DNA of 64,000 nt from CAVTWD01 sp963738325 (lineage in GTDB: Bacteria; Actinomycetota; Acidimicrobiia; Acidimicrobiales; Ilumatobacteraceae), in assembly GCA_963738325.1 (NCBI GenBank), contig CAVTWD010000008.1:62001-126000 (forward strand). Direction: 5' to 3'. Position numbers and translations under genes: made by a program. The notes under the pieces were generated by a model, which had not been told where the DNA came from, did no database searches, and saw only the letters and a list, made by a program, of their open reading frames with translations. Shown here piece by piece: positions 25,801-34,250 of this stretch. Every line of letters starts with the position of its first letter. The stretch's first letter is position 1.

Positions 25801-27276
25801 ATGTTGCACCGGCCGGCACATCGGCGACCACGCCGCGCACGCCATCCCGTCGCCCTGCGGGAGCTCGTGCTCTTCGACGGCGTCGACGACCGCCGACTTC
25901 GCACCCTGAGGCCGTGGGTGACCGCGGTCGACGTTCCCGCCGGCCAGGTGCTGATGCGCCAGGGCGGCCTCGGGACGGAGGTTTTCCTGATCGGCACTGG
26001 AGTGGCGACGGTGACGCGTGACGGCCAGGAGATCGCGAGGCTGGGGCCTGGCGACGTCGCCGGTGAGATGGCCCTCCTGGGCGACGGCCGGCGGAGCGCG
26101 ACGGTCACCGCGCTCACGCCGATGACGGGCTACGTGTGCACCACTCGGGAGTTCGCGTCGCTGCGGGCCGCGGTGCCGGAGGTCGGCGACTCGCTCGTGC
26201 ACCTCGCCCGCGAGCGTGCCGAGGCCAACCGAGTGGTCTCCGCGGCGGACGGGCCGGCCGCTGCGCTATGGCGATCGGTGGAGCTGCCCGGCCGCGGCAC
26301 CACGTACGCCTGCGACTTGCCCGGCCCGCGTCCCGACGCGCCGACGGTGGTGCTGCTCCACGGTCTCGCGGCCACGGGGGCGTTCAACTGGGGCCCGCTT
26401 CTCGCGCCGCTCAATGAGCACTACCGAGTGGTGGCGCTCGACCATCGTGGTCACGGCCGCGGCCTCGCGGCCACCGACACGTTCACGCTCGAGGACTGCG
26501 CCGACGACGCCATCGCCCTGCTCGATGTCCTCGGCATCGAGACCGCCATCATCGTCGGTTACTCGATGGGCGGGCCGGTGGCCCAACTGCTCTGGCGGCG
26601 CCATCCCGAGCGGGTCGCCGGCCTCGTGCTCTGCGCCACGGCGGCTGACTTCCGCGGGACGCGAGCACAGCGGATGCTGGCCGATGCCCTCGCCGAGGTC
26701 GACCGGGCGTCGCGCCTGATCCCGCGACCGCTGCGCACCGAGGGCGCGAGCTCGTTGCTCGGCAGCGTGGTGGCTGACCCGGCTCAGCGCGACGAGCTGC
26801 GCGCCGCCCTCCGCGACCACGACACCGCCGCGGTCCGCGAGGCCGGCCGGGTGGTTCGACACTTCTCCTCGAACGACTGGATCAGCGAGGTGTCCGTGCC
26901 GGCCGCGGTCGTCGTCACCACTCGCGACCGGCTCGTGCCGACCAAACAACAACTCGACCTCGCCGCGCGGATCACGGGCGCCCGAGTCGTCGAGGTGGAC
27001 GGCAACCACCTCGTCTTCTGCACGCGCCCGGAACTGTTCGCCACCGGCGTCCTGGAAGCCTGCGAGTTGGTCGCCCGCGATCTCTCGCCCGCGGACCAAC
27101 CGGAGACCGCCGTCGACCGGCGTCGCTGGCTGCGCCGGATCCGGCTCGCCCGCCTGCGCCACGCCCGCCGGGGGGAGCGCTCGCGGCGCGGCCGGGCTGG
27201 GGCCGCTCGCCAGGCTGAAGGCGTCGCCCAGGTGGCGGTCGGGGCTCCTACCAGCGACTGGCGAGGGGATCGATGA
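25801..27276 (+). CDS. Cyclic-nucleotide-binding domain fused to alpha/beta hydrolase
   Basis: A 491-residue two-domain protein. Residues about 20-145 form a CAP_ED domain (FDGVDDRRLRTLRPWV, GTEVFLIGTGVATVTRDGQE) with a phosphate-binding cassette GEMALLGDGRRSATV that keeps the Glu and Arg contacting cNMP. Residues about 165-440 are an alpha/beta hydrolase: VVLLHGLAATGAFNW, elbow GYSMGG with Ser near 255, acid in TTRDRLVP and His in DGNHLVF. The C-terminal 50 residues are Arg-rich. No signal peptide or TM helix. The layout suggests a hydrolase switched by cAMP or cGMP. ATG 25801 follows AGGAAGG by 7 nt. It converges on an MBL-fold gene. Confidence 0.87.
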   Translation: MLHRPAHRRPRRARHPVALRELVLFDGVDDRRLRTLRPWVTAVDVPAGQVLMRQGGLGTEVFLIGTGVATVTRDGQEIARLGPGDVAGEMALLGDGRRSATVTALTPMTGYVCTTREFASLRAAVPEVGDSLVHLARERAEANRVVSAADGPAAALWRSVELPGRGTTYACDLPGPRPDAPTVVLLHGLAATGAFNWGPLLAPLNEHYRVVALDHRGHGRGLAATDTFTLEDCADDAIALLDVLGIETAIIVGYSMGGPVAQLLWRRHPERVAGLVLCATAADFRGTRAQRMLADALAEVDRASRLIPRPLRTEGASSLLGSVVADPAQRDELRAALRDHDTAAVREAGRVVRHFSSNDWISEVSVPAAVVVTTRDRLVPTKQQLDLAARITGARVVEVDGNHLVFCTRPELFATGVLEACELVARDLSPADQPETAVDRRRWLRRIRLARLRHARRGERSRRGRAGAARQAEGVAQVAVGAPTSDWRGDR

Positions 27277-27349
27277 GTCGGTCGTAGCGGCCTTCGGCCT
27301 TCCACTGCTCGAGGGCGCGGAGGTGCGGGCGGCCACCCGTTTCAGGTGG

Positions 27350-28201
27350 TCACGGTCCGGTCAGGAAGATGGTGCGGCCTTCCTCGGCCGCCTCCACGAC
27401 CAGCCCCTCGCCGCCCCCGAACCCGGCCACGAGGGCGGCCACCTCGTCGTCGGTGCGCCCGGGGTCGTGGTGGAACAGCAGGAGGCGGCGGGCCCGGGCG
27501 CGCCGGGCCAAGGCCACCGCGTACTCCGCCGCCGAGTGACCGAAGTGGGCTCGCTCCGCCAGCTCGGCCGACGTGTACTGGGCGTCGTGGATCATGAGAT
27601 CCGCGTCCCGGCACAGGTCGAGGGCGGCCTGGTGGTACGGGCCCCAGCCGTCCGGTCCCGGGCCGAGGATGGCGCGGGGCCCGTGATCGGACAGGTAGGC
27701 CACGGTGCTGTGGGCGTCCGACACCCGGTACCCGAACGTCCGGCCGCCGGGATGGGGGATCTCCCGGGCCAGCACGTGGAAGTCCTCGATGTCGTGCTCG
27801 CCCTCCTCCAGGGTCCCGTAGGTCCATTCCCCCCGCAGCTCGAAGGGCCCGATGGGGAAGGTCGGCGGGGACATGAACCGGGCCACCAGCGTGTCGGCTT
27901 GCACGCCCTGTTCCGGCAGCAGGACCCGCACGCGAGCATCGGGATGGCTGCCGCCCCGGAAGAAGGGGATGCCGTAGGTGTGGTCCCAGTGGAGGTGGCC
28001 GAGCAGCAGGGTCCCTCGGAAGGGCGCGCCGCCGAGCAACGCGGTCACGAGGGAGAGGCCGGTCCCCGCATCGAGGACGAGGCGCGGCCGCTCTTCGCGA
28101 TCGTGGGCGAGGGCCACACACGACGTGTTGCCCCCGACCCGTGCGAACGCGCATCCCGGCGCCGGCGCCGAGCCCCGCACTCCGCAGAGGTGGACTCTCA
28201 C
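27350..28201 (-). CDS. MBL-fold metallo-hydrolase (phosphodiesterase-like)
   Basis: A 283-residue MBL-fold protein beginning MRVHLCGVRGSAPAPG with VGGNTSCVAL, a start shared with the MBL branch that includes putative cyclic-nucleotide phosphodiesterases and YycJ-like nucleases. The metal motif reads LLGHLHWDHTYGIPFF, followed by AYLSDHGPRAILG, ADLMIHDAQYT (bridging Asp) and LLLFHHDPGRTDDE. It overlaps by 4 nt the end of the gene upstream and faces the cNMP-hydrolase fusion tail-to-tail (73 nt), so a link to cyclic-nucleotide turnover is possible but unproven. Confidence 0.82.
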   Translation of the reverse strand: MRVHLCGVRGSAPAPGCAFARVGGNTSCVALAHDREERPRLVLDAGTGLSLVTALLGGAPFRGTLLLGHLHWDHTYGIPFFRGGSHPDARVRVLLPEQGVQADTLVARFMSPPTFPIGPFELRGEWTYGTLEEGEHDIEDFHVLAREIPHPGGRTFGYRVSDAHSTVAYLSDHGPRAILGPGPDGWGPYHQAALDLCRDADLMIHDAQYTSAELAERAHFGHSAAEYAVALARRARARRLLLFHHDPGRTDDEVAALVAGFGGGEGLVVEAAEEGRTIFLTGP

Positions 28202-28830
28202 GGGCGGCGCTGCTCCTCGCGACGATGACCGCTGGAGAGCGCCGCCAGTCGGGCGCGATCGATCTGGTTCCCGGGCACGGCCGCGACCCGGCAGTCGGTG
28301 ACCGCCCGCATGGTGGACGTGCGGCGCCCGCCCTCGTGGCTGCCGTCAGCGCGGATCGTGAGTTGCAGCGTGGACCACACGATGGGGGCGCGGTACTGGA
28401 CGAACGGCGGTCGTTTGACCGGCCGAGGCAGAGGCACCCCGGTACGCCCGCCAGCCGTTTGGGTGAAGCGCACCCAGCCGTCGCCCACCTCGGCTTGGCC
28501 GCGACGGTCGGCGAACGCCACCGCAGGAACGGTGATGGTGCCGACGCCGAACGCCACGGTCGTGGCCCCGATCGAGCCTCGCCCCTCGTAGCCGTGGCCC
28601 GTGACCTTGCCCGCGTCGTCGAAGTCGACGTACGCCCGCAGGACGTTGGCGAAACGGATTCGGTCAGTGCTCCGGAGCGCCTCCACCACCGCATCGACGT
28701 CGGTGCCCAAGTCGTCCGGGGGCGGCTGGCCATGGTGGGCCATGTGCAGCCGGGTGCCGAGTCGGCCGACCCCTTCGAGGAGATCCGAAGGGATCCAGGA
28801 CACGGTCGTCACGCTCGCTCCGATGCGCAT
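28198..28830 (-). CDS. Hypothetical protein (about 210 residues)
   Basis: No family recognised. From ATG 28830, placed behind GGGAGGG, the protein starts RIGASVTTVSWIPSDLLEG and contains FANVLRAYVDFDDAGKVTGH and VVWSTLQLTIRADGSHEGGR-like strands. It is rich in short beta strands, ends in basic residues and has no membrane helix. Its stop overlaps the start of the MBL gene by 4 nt, so the two are translationally coupled and probably work together. An upstream extension to 28899 is open but lacks a ribosome site. Confidence 0.7.
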   Translation of the reverse strand: MRIGASVTTVSWIPSDLLEGVGRLGTRLHMAHHGQPPPDDLGTDVDAVVEALRSTDRIRFANVLRAYVDFDDAGKVTGHGYEGRGSIGATTVAFGVGTITVPAVAFADRRGQAEVGDGWVRFTQTAGGRTGVPLPRPVKRPPFVQYRAPIVWSTLQLTIRADGSHEGGRRTSTMRAVTDCRVAAVPGNQIDRARLAALSSGHRREEQRRP

Positions 28831-28957
28831 CATCCCTCCCATCCCTAGGTTCGCCCGAGGCGTCACAGCGTAGAGGCGCCCGGCCGGCGGCCCTCGCACG
28901 CGCGCCGGTCGCGCGCCGAGAGAGCACGGAGACCCACGCGTGTGCCAAGGTCAAGGC

Positions 28958-29732
28958 ATGAACACCGTCAACAGCCGCTTCGACGGTCGGGTCGCGCTCG
29001 TCACGGGCGGGGCCGGGGGCATGGGTCGAGCGATCGCCGTCGCTTTCGCCGAAGCGGGAGCCTCGGTCGTGGTGGCGGATCTCGCCGTCGAGCAAGGGAG
29101 CGAGACCGCCGGGCTGGCGCGGGCAGGGGGCGGGGTGGCCGAGTTCGTGCCGACCGACGTTTCAAAGGCCCGCGACGTCGAGCAGCTCGTGGCCCACGCC
29201 GTCTCCCGCTTCGGCGGGCTCGATTGCGCGGTGAACGCGGCCGCCATCGAGATCGAACGAACCGAGCTCGTGGATTGCGACGAAGAGGTCTTCGACCGGC
29301 TCGTGGCCGTGAACTTGAAGTCGGTGTTCCTCTGCCTCAAGTACGAAGTCCGAGCCATGCTCGAGCGAGGCGGCGGTGCCATCGTCAACATCGCGTCGAC
29401 GAACTCGTTCCGGCCCCAGCCGATGCAGAGCGTCTACACGGCCACGAAGCACGGGGTGATCGGGATGACGAAGACGGCCGCCCTCGAGTACGCCGGTCGT
29501 GGCGTCCGTGTCAACGCCATCTGTCCCGGGGCCATCGACACGCCGATGCTGCGAGGGGCCATGGCCCGCCGAGGTCGGGATGAAGCCGACGTGATCGGCC
29601 GCCTCAGCCTGGTTGGCCGCTTCGGCCGGCCCGACGAGATCGCCAAGGCCGCGCTCTGGCTGTGCTCCGACGACTCCTCCTTCACGGTGGGCCACGCGGC
29701 TCGCGGTCGACGGCGGTTACCTCGCGCGCTGA
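28958..29732 (+). CDS. Short-chain dehydrogenase/reductase (frameshift near the C-terminus)
   Basis: A classical SDR of about 257 residues from ATG 28958: RVALVTGGAGGMGRAIAVAF, VVVADLAVEQG (acidic residue after beta-2, so NAD preference), NAAAIE, IVNIASTNSF, YTATKHGVIGMTKTAAL (YxxxK) and VNAICPGAIDTPM. One extra G near 29698 (CACGCGGCTCGCG) shifts the last ten codons; corrected, the protein ends LAVDGGYLAR with TGA at 29730-29732, the normal family C-terminus. As given, the frame would run on to 29821. Substrate unknown. Confidence 0.85.
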
Positions 29733-29858
29733 CGCCTGTCGGCGGAGGCCGCCGCGGCCACATTGACGATTCCGACGGTCCGAGTAGGCTCGGCGGGCAG
29801 GCGCGTCGGCGAATCCAATGACATGGGCGACCGACCGTGTCGACTGCCGAAGGGGTGC

Positions 29859-29877
29859 AGACCTCCCCGCGAGGTCT
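29859..29877. promoter_or_regulatory. Short hairpin in the leader of the protease gene
   Basis: AGACCTC-CCCGC-GAGGTCT is a perfect 7-bp stem with a 5-nt loop, 55 nt upstream of the protease start. It may be a leader RNA hairpin. The remainder of the 200-nt interval 29733-29932 shows nothing else recognisable. Confidence 0.3.
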
Positions 29878-29932
29878 TGGGTGGGCGTGACGCCGGTGGC
29901 CCCGAGTCGCCGGCGAAGAAAGGAGAGCCGCA

Positions 29933-30742
29933 ATGGCTGCACGTCGCGTTGGAGGGCTCGGCTGGGTTCCCGACCTCCCCGATCCGCGGGATCTCATGTA
30001 CTCGGCGCCACTGGCGCGCCTGCGCAAGCTCCCGGCCCACGCCGACCTTCGCCCGAAGTGCCCTCCCGTCTACGACCAGGGCCGCATCGGCAGCTGCACC
30101 GCCAACGCCATCGGCGCGGCCGTCCAGTTCGACCGCCGGAAGTTGCGCAAGCGGCCCGACTTCGTCCCGTCGCGGCTGTTCATCTACTACAACGAACGGG
30201 CCATGGAGGGCCACGTCGGGTACGACTCGGGCGCTCAGATCCGAGATGGCATCAAGTCGGTCTCCAAGCTCGGCGTGTGCCCCGAGAAGGAGTGGCCGTA
30301 CGACGACACGCCCGCCGAATACGACGGTGGTCCCTTCCCGCCAGGCTCGCCTCCGGCCACCAAACCACCCGCGTCGGGCTACACCCACGCCAAGAAGTAC
30401 ATGGCCGTCGCGTACCAGCGTGTGGCACAGGTCCTGGCCCAGCTGAAGGGCTGCATCGCCGACGGCTACCCCTTCGTCTACGGCTTCACCGTGTTCCCGT
30501 CGTTCTGGGAACCGTCCGGCAACCAGGCGACGGTGACGCCTATGCCGGGACCGGGCGAAGGCCCCGTCGGTGGCCACGCCGTCCTCGCCGTCGGCTACGA
30601 CAACGCGAAGAACTGGTTCATCGTGCGCAATTCGTGGGGGCCGAAGCAGGCGGACAAGGGCTACTTCTACATGCCCTACGCCTATGTCACCGATCCCCAG
30701 CTCGCCTCGGACTTCTGGACGATCCGCACGATGGCGGGCTGA
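29933..30742 (+). CDS. Papain-like C1A cysteine peptidase
   Basis: A 269-residue papain-family protease without signal peptide or inhibitory propeptide. The catalytic set is complete: oxyanion Gln and Cys in YDQGRIGSCTANAIG (near residues 50-57), His in GGHAVLAVGYD and Asn in IVRNSWGPKQADKGYFYMP. The N-terminal GWVPDLPDPRDLMYSAPL element is typical of the cytosolic bacterial C1 branch. Role unknown; it may process proteins in the cytosol or be exported by an unrecognised route. ATG 29933 is preceded by AAAGGAGAG. It ends before a strong hairpin terminator shared with the convergent LLM gene. Confidence 0.88.
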   Translation: MAARRVGGLGWVPDLPDPRDLMYSAPLARLRKLPAHADLRPKCPPVYDQGRIGSCTANAIGAAVQFDRRKLRKRPDFVPSRLFIYYNERAMEGHVGYDSGAQIRDGIKSVSKLGVCPEKEWPYDDTPAEYDGGPFPPGSPPATKPPASGYTHAKKYMAVAYQRVAQVLAQLKGCIADGYPFVYGFTVFPSFWEPSGNQATVTPMPGPGEGPVGGHAVLAVGYDNAKNWFIVRNSWGPKQADKGYFYMPYAYVTDPQLASDFWTIRTMAG

Positions 30743-30791
30743 GGCTCAGACGGCCTAGGAGCACTCGCGCGCGCCAACTCGGGAGGTATCT

Positions 30792-30821
30792 CGAAGGGGG
30801 GAGGTCTCCTTCCCCCCTTCG
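30792..30821. terminator. Bidirectional hairpin terminator
   Basis: A stem of about 13 bp with one bulge (CGAAGGGGGGAGG, loop TCT, CCTTCCCCCCTTCG) between the convergent protease and LLM genes, ending directly at the LLM stop. The core GGTCTCCTTCCCCCC is almost the same as in the hairpin at 59166-59200. Confidence 0.75.
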
Positions 30822-31709
30822 CTAACGCATGGCGCGGATGAAGGCCTCGAGCGCGTCGATGTGCTGGCGGGCCGAGACGAAGCCGGGGTCGTCGGCGTGG
30901 AGGAACGACGCGGCCGTCGACATGGCCCGCATCGAGAAGTGCGTGAGCTCGAAGGGAGCCCACGCCTCGAGCTCCGACTGCCAGCCTTCCGGGCCCGCGG
31001 CGTAGTCGACGACCGCCTCGAGCCCGAACGAGGACCGGTCTCGGCCCTCGGCGGCGAGTAGTTCGGGCGCATGCGCGGCGATGCCCCGGACGCGGTCGTT
31101 GGAGCTGCCGAAGATGTAGCCGTCGCCGACGCGTGCCGCACGGCGCATCGACGCCACCGAGCCCCCACCGAACCAAAGGGGGATGGGTCGCTCGGGCCGC
31201 GGCAAGAGCCCGGCGCGGTCGATGCGATGGGCTCGGCCCGTGAAGTCGACGACGGGCTCGCTCCAGAGCCGCTTGAGCACCTCGACCTGCTCGTCGAGCC
31301 GGCGGGCGCGATCCCCGAACGTGGTGCCGAGCGCCTCGTACTCGACGTAGTTCCAGCCGGTGCCGAGGCCGAGCCGGAGGCGGCCCTTGGAGAGGAGGTC
31401 CACCTCTGTGGCCTGCTTGGCGAGGAGCACTGTCTGGCGTTGGGGGAGGATGAGCACTCCGGTGACCAGCTCGATGCGCTCAGTCACCGCGGCAAGGAAC
31501 CCGTACAGCACCATCGGCTCGTGGAAGGGGTCGTGCTCGGTGTACGGACCCCACAACGGAGGGTCGCGGTCCTCGTGGACGGCGCCCAGGACATGGTCGT
31601 AGATGACGATGTGGTCGTAGCCGAGACCCTCGGCCGTCTGGGCGAAGTCGCGTATGACCGCGGGATCGTTGCCGATCTCACAGGTAGGCAGCACCGCACC
31701 GATGCGCAT
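30822..31709 (-). CDS. LLM-class (F420-dependent) oxidoreductase
   Basis: An intact 295-residue luciferase-like TIM barrel. Features: MRIGAVLPTCEIGNDP, GYDHIVIYDHVLGA, TERIELVTGVLILPQRQTVL, GRLRLGLGTGWNYVEYEALG (cofactor-binding loop) and RPERPIPLWFGGGS. The subfamily uses F420 in actinobacteria; the substrate is unknown. ATG 31709 gives the family N-terminus. A palindromic element (31744-31841) lies just upstream, between this gene and yceI. Confidence 0.86.
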   Translation of the reverse strand: MRIGAVLPTCEIGNDPAVIRDFAQTAEGLGYDHIVIYDHVLGAVHEDRDPPLWGPYTEHDPFHEPMVLYGFLAAVTERIELVTGVLILPQRQTVLLAKQATEVDLLSKGRLRLGLGTGWNYVEYEALGTTFGDRARRLDEQVEVLKRLWSEPVVDFTGRAHRIDRAGLLPRPERPIPLWFGGGSVASMRRAARVGDGYIFGSSNDRVRGIAAHAPELLAAEGRDRSSFGLEAVVDYAAGPEGWQSELEAWAPFELTHFSMRAMSTAASFLHADDPGFVSARQHIDALEAFIRAMR

Positions 31710-31743
31710 GTCCCCTCCTCGATGGCCGACGACGCATGGTGGC

Positions 31744-31841
31744 ACGCGTGGGGCGAGCCTCGCCCGCCCGCATCACCCCGCCCGCATCACTCGGATGAGG
31801 ATTCCGAAAAGGGTGGCGGGAAAGCCGCTCGCCCCACGCGT
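31744..31841. repeat. 15-bp perfect inverted repeat enclosing 68 nt
   Basis: Arms ACGCGTGGGGCGAGC (31744-31758) and GCTCGCCCCACGCGT (31827-31841) are perfectly complementary. Inside lies a 14-bp period direct repeat (CCCGCATCAC at 31767-31776 and 31781-31790). The element fills almost the entire gap between the yceI stop (31846) and the LLM start (31709). It may be a terminator with a large loop or a small mobile palindrome. Confidence 0.7.
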
Positions 31842-31845
31842 CGAA

Positions 31846-32586
31846 TCAGCGGCTGAAGACCAGCAGGACCTCGAGCGTTCCGTGGTCCTCCGTCTCGGCC
31901 GGCCCGAAGCTCGGGTTCGGGATCCCCCAGTCCGAGAAGGTCAGCTCGGTCGAGCCGGCCACTTGGATCTGGCCGTTGGCCCGTTGCGCGGTGAGATCGA
32001 TCGTCACCGGCTTCGTCTGCCCTCGCAGCGTCAGGTCGCCGTGCGCCTTGGTCGTGACCCGGGTCCCATCGGGCGGTGCCGAACCGAGGTCGATGGGAGA
32101 GGTGAGCTTGAACGTCGCCGTCGGGAAGGAGCTGACGTCCATGATGCGATTGCGGAACTGGTTGTCGCGCTGGCGCTGGTCACTCGACACCGTGCTCATG
32201 TCGACGCTGAAGTCGGCTGCGGTCACCTGCGGTCCGTTGATCGTGGCCTGCCCGGTGACGGAGCTGGTGCGACCAACGGCGGTGGTGCTCTGACCGAACA
32301 GGACCTCTTTCACGCGGTAGCCGACCTGCGACCCGTCGGCGATGTGCCACGTGCCGTCGATGCTCGCGCTCGCCGTCGTGGCGCCCCCACTCGCGTTCGC
32401 GGCCGCGCTGGTCGCGGCACCCGGGACGGCGGTCGTCGTGGTGATGGAGTCGAGCGAGAGCTTCGGCTTCGGGGAACCTTCGATGAAATGGATGTAGACG
32501 AACGGCCCGACCGTCACGAGGACGAGCACGGCCACGGCCGCGCCGATCAACCACTTCGCCCAGGTGGGAACCCGCCGAGCCATCAT
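31846..32586 (-). CDS. Membrane-anchored YceI-family protein
   Basis: A 246-residue protein with one N-terminal membrane helix (WAKWLIGAAVAVLVLVTVG), a Thr/Ala/Ser-rich linker (residues about 45-75) and a C-terminal YceI lipocalin-like beta barrel (GTWHIADGSQVGYRVKEVLF, DVSSFPTATFKL, GDLTLRGQTKPVTIDL, LTFSDWGIPNPSFG). YceI proteins bind isoprenoids or other lipophilic molecules outside the membrane. Start at 32586 (MMARRVP); the second Met is possible. Divergent from the Rieske oxygenase gene. Confidence 0.87.
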   Translation of the reverse strand: MMARRVPTWAKWLIGAAVAVLVLVTVGPFVYIHFIEGSPKPKLSLDSITTTTAVPGAATSAAANASGGATTASASIDGTWHIADGSQVGYRVKEVLFGQSTTAVGRTSSVTGQATINGPQVTAADFSVDMSTVSSDQRQRDNQFRNRIMDVSSFPTATFKLTSPIDLGSAPPDGTRVTTKAHGDLTLRGQTKPVTIDLTAQRANGQIQVAGSTELTFSDWGIPNPSFGPAETEDHGTLEVLLVFSR

Positions 32587-32893
32587 TCGACGCTACCGGC
32601 GCCACCTGAGACCGGCCTGAGTCGGCGCCGACCTTTCTGTATGAGCTCACCTCGGCGAGTGCGTGAAGCGTCGCCGCGCTCGTGTCGCGCAGGACACGTA
32701 CCCGTCCATGGCGCCCCTCTCGGCAGGTCGGTCGGCAGCCACCGCACCCCGTGGCCAGCGGAGCCTATCCTGGGGGCCGGCGAGCGACTCCCGAACGCCC
32801 AATATTGATCGTTCGATCAGTTCGGTGGTTAGCTGGGATCGCGGCATGACGTCGTCGGTGCTCTGGGGGCACGCGACGGGGGAAGGAGCACAC
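32587..32893. promoter_or_regulatory. Divergent promoter region of yceI and Rieske genes
   Basis: 307 bp without a supported gene. It contains the palindrome TGATCG-TT-CGATCA at 32806-32819, whose inner 12-mer matches the site upstream of the dioxygenase/hpaB operon. The upstream extension of the Rieske reading frame to 32663 has no homology and is treated as non-coding. Confidence 0.45.
32806..32819. promoter_or_regulatory. Palindromic operator candidate upstream of the Rieske oxygenase
   Basis: TGATCG-TT-CGATCA lies 75 bp before the Rieske start codon. The inner GATCGTTCGATC is identical to 4899-4910, suggesting one regulator for both oxygenase operons. Confidence 0.4.
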
Positions 32894-34249
32894 ATGGCCC
32901 TGCCGGAGGAACCAGGCTCGGCGCGTTCACCGGGGCTGAGCTACCAGCAGCTCCTCGACACCGACACCCATGAAGTGCCCGAGGTGCTACGGCTCGAGTC
33001 GCCCCGCTACCTCGGCGACGCGGACGTGTCGATCGACCGCTACATCTCGCGCGCGTGGCACGAGCGCGAGAAGGAGCGGCTCTGGAAACGCGTCTGGCAG
33101 TTCGCGTGCCGCGAGGAGCACATCCCGACGGTCGGGGACTTCGCGGTGTACGAGATCGCGGGCCAGTCGTACTTCGTCATGCGGGCCGCGCCCGACACGA
33201 TCAAGGCCTTCCCCAACGCCTGCCTCCACCGCGGCCGGCAGCTGAAGCAGTACGACGGGCGCTGCGCGGAGATCCGCTGCCCCTTCCACGGCTTCGCCTG
33301 GAACCTCGACGGCAGCCTGAAGCAGGTCCCTGCCGACTGGGACTTCCCCCACGTCGAGGCGGCCAAGTTCGGGCTGCCCGAGCTGAGAGTGGGAACGTGG
33401 GCGGGCTTCGTCTTCGTCAACCCCGACCCGAACGCGTCCCCCCTCGAGGACTTCCTGGGCGGCGTGGCGGAGCAGTTCGAGCGGTGGGACCTCGGCCGGC
33501 GCTACGTCCAGGCCCACGTGAGCAAGGTGATCCGGGCCAACTGGAAGATCGCGCAGGAGGCGTTCTGCGAGGCTTTCCACGTCAACGCCACGCATCCCCA
33601 GATCCTCCCCTACATCGGCGACACCAACAGCCAGGTCGACGTGTGGGACACCTTCGCCAGGGTGATCACGCCCGCGGCCACCCCGAGCCCGTTGCTCGGC
33701 GAGGAGCCCGACGAGGAGACGATCCTCCGCTACGCCCTCGACGTGCGTGTCGATGAGGAGGAGTTCCTCACGATCGCCCCCGGGCAGACAGCTCGCCAGG
33801 TGATGGCCGACGCGACACGAGGCCGGTGGCGCCCGGTCGTCGGTGGCCTCGTCGACCAGTGGTCCGACGCGGAGATGGTCGACAACCTCGACTACACGAT
33901 CTTCCCCAACTTCCATCCGTGGGGCGCCTTCAACCGCATCGTGTACCGGTTCCGGCCCAACGGCGACGACCATCGCTCCTCCATCATGGAATGCCTCTTC
34001 CTCGCCCCTTTCAACGGCGAACGGCCCCCTCCGGCCCCGATCCACCGCCTCGGCGCCGACGAACCGTGGACGGAAGCGCCCGAGCTCGGGGTGCTCGGCA
34101 AGGTCTTCGACCAGGACACCTTCAACATGCAGCGCGTGCAGCTCGGGCTCGAGTCCACCTGGAAGCCGGGCGTGACCCTCGGGAACTACCAGGAGAGCAA
34201 GGTCCGCTGGCTGCACGTCATGCTCGATCAGTGGCTCGAGGAGGACTGA
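32894..34249 (+). CDS. Rieske-type aromatic ring-hydroxylating oxygenase alpha subunit
   Basis: A 451-residue oxygenase large subunit. The N-terminal Rieske [2Fe-2S] domain has NACLHRGRQL (C-x-H) and RCPFHGFAW (C-x2-H) spaced 17 residues apart. The C-terminal catalytic domain has ANWKIAQEAFCEAFHVNATHPQ (the Asp-equivalent and two His of the mononuclear iron site) and TIFPNFHPWGAFNRIVYRF. Such enzymes hydroxylate or demethylate aromatic, amine or steroid substrates with electrons from a separate reductase, which is not present here. ATG 32894 follows GGAAGGAG by 5 nt. A 73-codon ORF follows after one base. Confidence 0.88.
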   Translation: MALPEEPGSARSPGLSYQQLLDTDTHEVPEVLRLESPRYLGDADVSIDRYISRAWHEREKERLWKRVWQFACREEHIPTVGDFAVYEIAGQSYFVMRAAPDTIKAFPNACLHRGRQLKQYDGRCAEIRCPFHGFAWNLDGSLKQVPADWDFPHVEAAKFGLPELRVGTWAGFVFVNPDPNASPLEDFLGGVAEQFERWDLGRRYVQAHVSKVIRANWKIAQEAFCEAFHVNATHPQILPYIGDTNSQVDVWDTFARVITPAATPSPLLGEEPDEETILRYALDVRVDEEEFLTIAPGQTARQVMADATRGRWRPVVGGLVDQWSDAEMVDNLDYTIFPNFHPWGAFNRIVYRFRPNGDDHRSSIMECLFLAPFNGERPPPAPIHRLGADEPWTEAPELGVLGKVFDQDTFNMQRVQLGLESTWKPGVTLGNYQESKVRWLHVMLDQWLEED

Positions 34250-34250
34250 C

